Shown here: positions 61,839-64,000 of the stretch, one piece after another
Numbering within the stretch: position 1 is the stretch's first letter
Layout: each line of letters begins with the position of its first letter
The notes under the pieces: model-generated
Seen by the model: only the letters and a program-made list of their open reading frames with translations
Database searches by the model: none
What the model was told of the DNA's origin: nothing
Program-made: the position numbers and the translations under genes
NCBI RefSeq assembly: GCF_030209355.1
Contig: NZ_JARVSF010000008.1
Location: 1-64,000 of the forward strand
Direction of reading: 5' to 3'
DNA from: Pseudarthrobacter sp. fls2-241-R2A-127
GTDB taxonomy: Bacteria; Actinomycetota; Actinomycetes; Actinomycetales; Micrococcaceae
Length of the DNA: 64,000 nucleotides

Positions 61839-62277
61839 CGACGGCTATTACGAATGGAAGCAGGGCCCCGGCAAGTCCAAGCAGCCCTATTACGTGCACC
61901 CCGGCCAGGACCACGGCCTGGTCTTCGCCGGCCTGTATGAGTGGTGGAAGGACCCGTCCGTTCCGGAAGGGGAACCGGGACGCTGGCTGCTCTCCACGTC
62001 CATCCTCACGGCGGACACACCACCGCCCGGGACTGAATCCACCATCTTCGGAAAGCTGACGGAGCTCCATGACCGCGTGCCGCTGCCCATGGACAAAGCC
62101 ACCATGGAGGCCTGGCTGGACCCGCAGGCTGACGACGCAGCCGCCCTTGTGGACCTGGTGCGGTCAGGAGTCAAGGACGCTGCCGCCGACTGGCATGTGG
62201 AGTCCGTCGGCAAGGACGTCGGTAACGTCCGCAACAACGGACCTGAGTTGATCCGTCCGGTGGAGGCCCTGTTCTAG
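61839..62277 (+). pseudogene. Chromosomal SRAP gene, 3' half
   Basis: Starts at the Ala-Asp-Gly junction and continues DGYYEWKQGPGKSKQPYYVH, LVFAGLYEWWKDP, LTELHDRVPLPMDK (active His) to the natural stop at 62275-62277. It lacks Cys2, so it cannot cross-link. The frame upstream of 61839 (from 61753) is transposon-end DNA and does not restore a SRAP N-terminus. Confidence 0.9.
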
Positions 62278-62304
62278 CAGCCCCGCCACGGGCGCGGACA
62301 GCCA

Positions 62305-62727
62305 TCACACGGTGACCGTTCCGGCGTCGTCCACGGTCCAGGTGGGGTTGTACGCCACCTCCCAGCGGAAGCCGTCAGGGTCTGCAAAGTACCCTGTATA
62401 GCCGCCCCAGGGCTGTGTGACGGGTTCGGCGATGATGACAGCGCCCGCTCCCGCGGCCTCTTCCATGACCCGGTCCACGTCCGCGGCGCTTTCCAGGTTG
62501 TGGCTCAACGTGACGCAGGGAATCCCGTCCGGCGGGCTGACGCCTGCTTCCGCCTGCATCTGCCGGGCGTCCCAGAGGGAAAGCACCAGGCCGTGGTTCA
62601 CCTGGATGAACAGCACCTCCCCGGCAACCTCGCGGTGGACCGGCCAGCCGAGGCCGTCGACATAGAAGGCCCGGGACCGGTCAACGCTGCGGACTCCGAG
62701 GGAGATAAAGTCGACTCTTGGCTCCAT
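62305..62727 (-). CDS. VOC/glyoxalase-like protein
   Basis: 140 residues with two beta-alpha-beta-beta-beta halves: FISLGVRSVDRSRAFYVDGL at the start and GGYTGYFADPDGFRWEVAYN at the end. Conserved metal-site positions are partly kept (final Glu in WEV). Members include glyoxalases, dioxygenases and antibiotic-resistance proteins; substrate unknown. Confidence 0.88.
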   Translation of the reverse strand: MEPRVDFISLGVRSVDRSRAFYVDGLGWPVHREVAGEVLFIQVNHGLVLSLWDARQMQAEAGVSPPDGIPCVTLSHNLESAADVDRVMEEAAGAGAVIIAEPVTQPWGGYTGYFADPDGFRWEVAYNPTWTVDDAGTVTV

Positions 62728-62746
62728 GCTTCGATACTGTCAGACG

Positions 62747-63067
62747 ATGGCGACAATTCAAGGAAACGATCGGGATGCCCAGGCCGACAAGGAACAACTC
62801 GCGGCTGTCCGGGTTGCCGTCGATGAGGTGGACGACCAGATCGTCACCCTCATCGCCCGCCGTGAACGGCTGATCCGGATCGCAGGAACCCTGAAAGGCG
62901 ACGACGCCGAGGTGCGGGCGCCCGGCCGGGTGGAGCGCATCATTGAGCACGTCCGGGCCGCGGCAGAGAAAAAGGACATTGACCCGGACATCGTCGAGTC
63001 AACCTACCGGGCCATGATCTCCGGGTTCATTGAACTCGAACTGAAGATCCACAAGGAAAGCAGCTAA
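62747..63067 (+). CDS. Chorismate mutase (AroQ fold)
   Basis: 106 residues. Helical AroQ-type fold: VRVAVDEVDDQIVTLIARRE, RLIRIAGTLKGDDAEVRAPG and YRAMISGFIELELKIHK. Chorismate-site basic residues (Arg in ARRE, Lys in TLKG, Arg in RVERI) are present. It would convert chorismate to prephenate for Phe and Tyr. Some members of this small group are pericyclases of other isochorismate-derived paths, so the function is probable, not certain. Confidence 0.82.
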   Translation: MATIQGNDRDAQADKEQLAAVRVAVDEVDDQIVTLIARRERLIRIAGTLKGDDAEVRAPGRVERIIEHVRAAAEKKDIDPDIVESTYRAMISGFIELELKIHKESS

Positions 63068-63073
63068 GGAACC

Positions 63074-63463
63074 CTACAGGGATTCATCCACCGGCACCCC
63101 ATGCTGGAATTCCCGTCCGTCAGCCTCACTGAAGGCTGACAGGAGGTGCCCTTTCCCGAGCCCGTTCAAGGCAGTGGCGGGAAAGCTCCCGGTAATGGTG
63201 CTGTCCGAATGGGACACGCCGGACAGGTCGTAGTCTTCCTCGACTCCCTGGTCTCGATTGAAGGCATAGCAGGCAATGGCCTCCCCGTTCATGAATTCAA
63301 TGCAAAGCCGCCGCTGCGTTGAATAGTCCGGTGTGGCTCCCATCAGACCCACCACATAGGCGCCGGATTCCGGAATGGCGCCATCGATATTGAACGTGGC
63401 CACCAGGGTGGAGTCCTGGGTCTTGATGCTTGCCTGCTTCAGGAGTGCGTCATCGGTACTCAT
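63074..63463 (-). CDS. Hypothetical protein
   Basis: 129 residues, soluble and beta-rich (LVATFNIDGAIPESGAYVVG; LCIEFMNGEAIACYAF). Convergent with the chorismate mutase gene and transcribed away from the SOS operon. No family recognised. A start at 63499 is possible but less likely. Confidence 0.6.
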   Translation of the reverse strand: MSTDDALLKQASIKTQDSTLVATFNIDGAIPESGAYVVGLMGATPDYSTQRRLCIEFMNGEAIACYAFNRDQGVEEDYDLSGVSHSDSTITGSFPATALNGLGKGHLLSAFSEADGREFQHGVPVDESL

Positions 63464-63542
63464 GCCATCATCCTGCTCCCTGCCGCACGGTCCGTCCACC
63501 CCCGCCTATGTTTTGCCGCCTCCCCGGCGTAGACTTCCTTTA

Positions 63543-63560
63543 TTCGAACACATATTCGAA
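63543..63560 (+). promoter_or_regulatory. LexA (SOS) box
   Basis: TTCGAACACATATTCGAA: the actinobacterial/Gram-positive LexA consensus TCGAAC-N4-RTTCGA inside a perfect TTCGAA inverted repeat. It lies 37 bp before the DUF6504 start, so it should repress the DUF6504-dnaE2 operon. Confidence 0.9.
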
Positions 63561-63596
63561 TAAAGCAATTAGGGAAGTACAGTCCGGGAGGCGCGC

Positions 63597-63920
63597 ATGG
63601 GCATGTTCAGCGAGTCCATTGACGTGGCATGTTCAGCCTCCGGCCAGCCTGAGTTCCTGGAGTGGGCTGGAAGGGATTACCGCGTCTGTGCCGAACCCGT
63701 CAGATGGTATGAACGCCGGCAGTGGTGGGCTGAAGACGCCAGGGCCCCCCTTGGCAGCGGCCCAGGCGTGGTGGACCACGAAATCTGGCGAATCCAGGTG
63801 CTTCCTGCTGCCGCGGACAATGCTTCAGAACCACTGACCCTCGACCTCACCCGGCATGTTGGCAGCGGCCGTTGGCGCCTGCTGCGGATCCATGACGCCC
63901 TTCGCCCCAGAACAGCATGA
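63597..63920 (+). CDS. DUF6504 protein of the mutasome operon
   Basis: 107 residues with GGGAGG upstream. The opening MGMFSESIDVACSASGQPEF and VCAEPVRWYERRQWW are typical of DUF6504, usually found beside imuB and dnaE2. Function unknown. Stop overlaps the dnaE2 ATG (ATGA). A LexA box controls it. Confidence 0.85.
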   Translation: MGMFSESIDVACSASGQPEFLEWAGRDYRVCAEPVRWYERRQWWAEDARAPLGSGPGVVDHEIWRIQVLPAAADNASEPLTLDLTRHVGSGRWRLLRIHDALRPRTA

Positions 63921-64000
63921 GCTTCACCCACCTTCACGTTTCCACAGCATTCAGCGCCCACTACGGCGTCTCCTGGCCGGAAGAACTTGCCCAGGCCGCT
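63917..64000 (+). CDS. dnaE2: Error-prone DNA polymerase DnaE2, first 28 residues (cut by window edge)
   Basis: Starts at the ATG overlapping the DUF6504 stop. FTHLHVSTAFSAHYGVSWPE is the start of a PHP domain (HLH metal pair, YG motif) as in DnaE2. DnaE2 with ImuB carries out damage-induced mutagenesis. Identification rests on 28 residues plus the LexA/DUF6504 context. Confidence 0.85.
   Translation, partial: MSFTHLHVSTAFSAHYGVSWPEELAQAA

Overview
The window is high-GC actinobacterial DNA. Gene content points to an Arthrobacter/Pseudarthrobacter-like member of the Micrococcaceae: many GTG/TTG starts, four-base ATGA/GTGA gene overlaps, a mycoredoxin, a DosR/DosS-type two-component system, a DUF6504-DnaE2 SOS operon and a c-di-AMP riboswitch ahead of a LysM-NlpC/P60 hydrolase. 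This assignment rests on families and style, not on a database search.

Layout. 1-4.5 kb is an accessory zone: the start of an IS481-type transposase whose ribosome site lies in a hairpin, small membrane proteins, a decayed IS110 transposase and a lipoprotein. 4.5-9.2 kb holds a DUF4259 protein, a Na+-efflux-type ABC exporter and small membrane or secreted proteins. 9.2-16.7 kb is a hexuronate/glucarate module: sugar ABC importer, glucarate dehydratase and a TIM-barrel-like protein on the minus strand, with a uronate dehydrogenase and an IclR regulator transcribed divergently. 16.8-22.5 kb has an alpha/beta hydrolase, an HNH nuclease, a DUF5129 (TPM-like) protein and a DUF1508 protein.

22.6-42.7 kb looks like a DosR (dormancy/hypoxia) island: two intact P-type ATPases, five universal stress proteins, a flavin/pyridoxamine-oxidase-like protein, a DosS-like kinase, a DosR-like regulator, and small membrane proteins. 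Eight copies of a DosR-like box (consensus AGGGMCNAAAGTCNC) sit in front of these genes. Inside the island a PEP synthase and a third P-type ATPase have both lost their 3' ends and are joined tail to tail at 29975/29976.

42.9-56.1 kb is housekeeping and envelope: SelO, two secreted cell-wall hydrolases (one under a c-di-AMP riboswitch), DksA-like and AlkD-like proteins, a DUF1810 gene with an in-frame amber codon, an SDR, a NUDIX hydrolase, a PadR-UbiB pair, a lipoate-ligase-like protein and mycoredoxin.

56.2-62.3 kb is the most striking part. A chromosomal SRAP (YedK/HMCES, abasic-site crosslinking) gene is split by an element of about 5.3 kb with the Tn554 plan: tyrosine recombinases TnpA and TnpB plus a DUF6262 TnpC-like protein. 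The element carries its own intact, diverged SRAP gene and a pair of coupled small membrane proteins, so it breaks a conserved gene while bringing a replacement. 62.3-64 kb ends with a VOC protein, a chorismate mutase and a LexA-box-controlled DUF6504-dnaE2 operon cut by the window edge.
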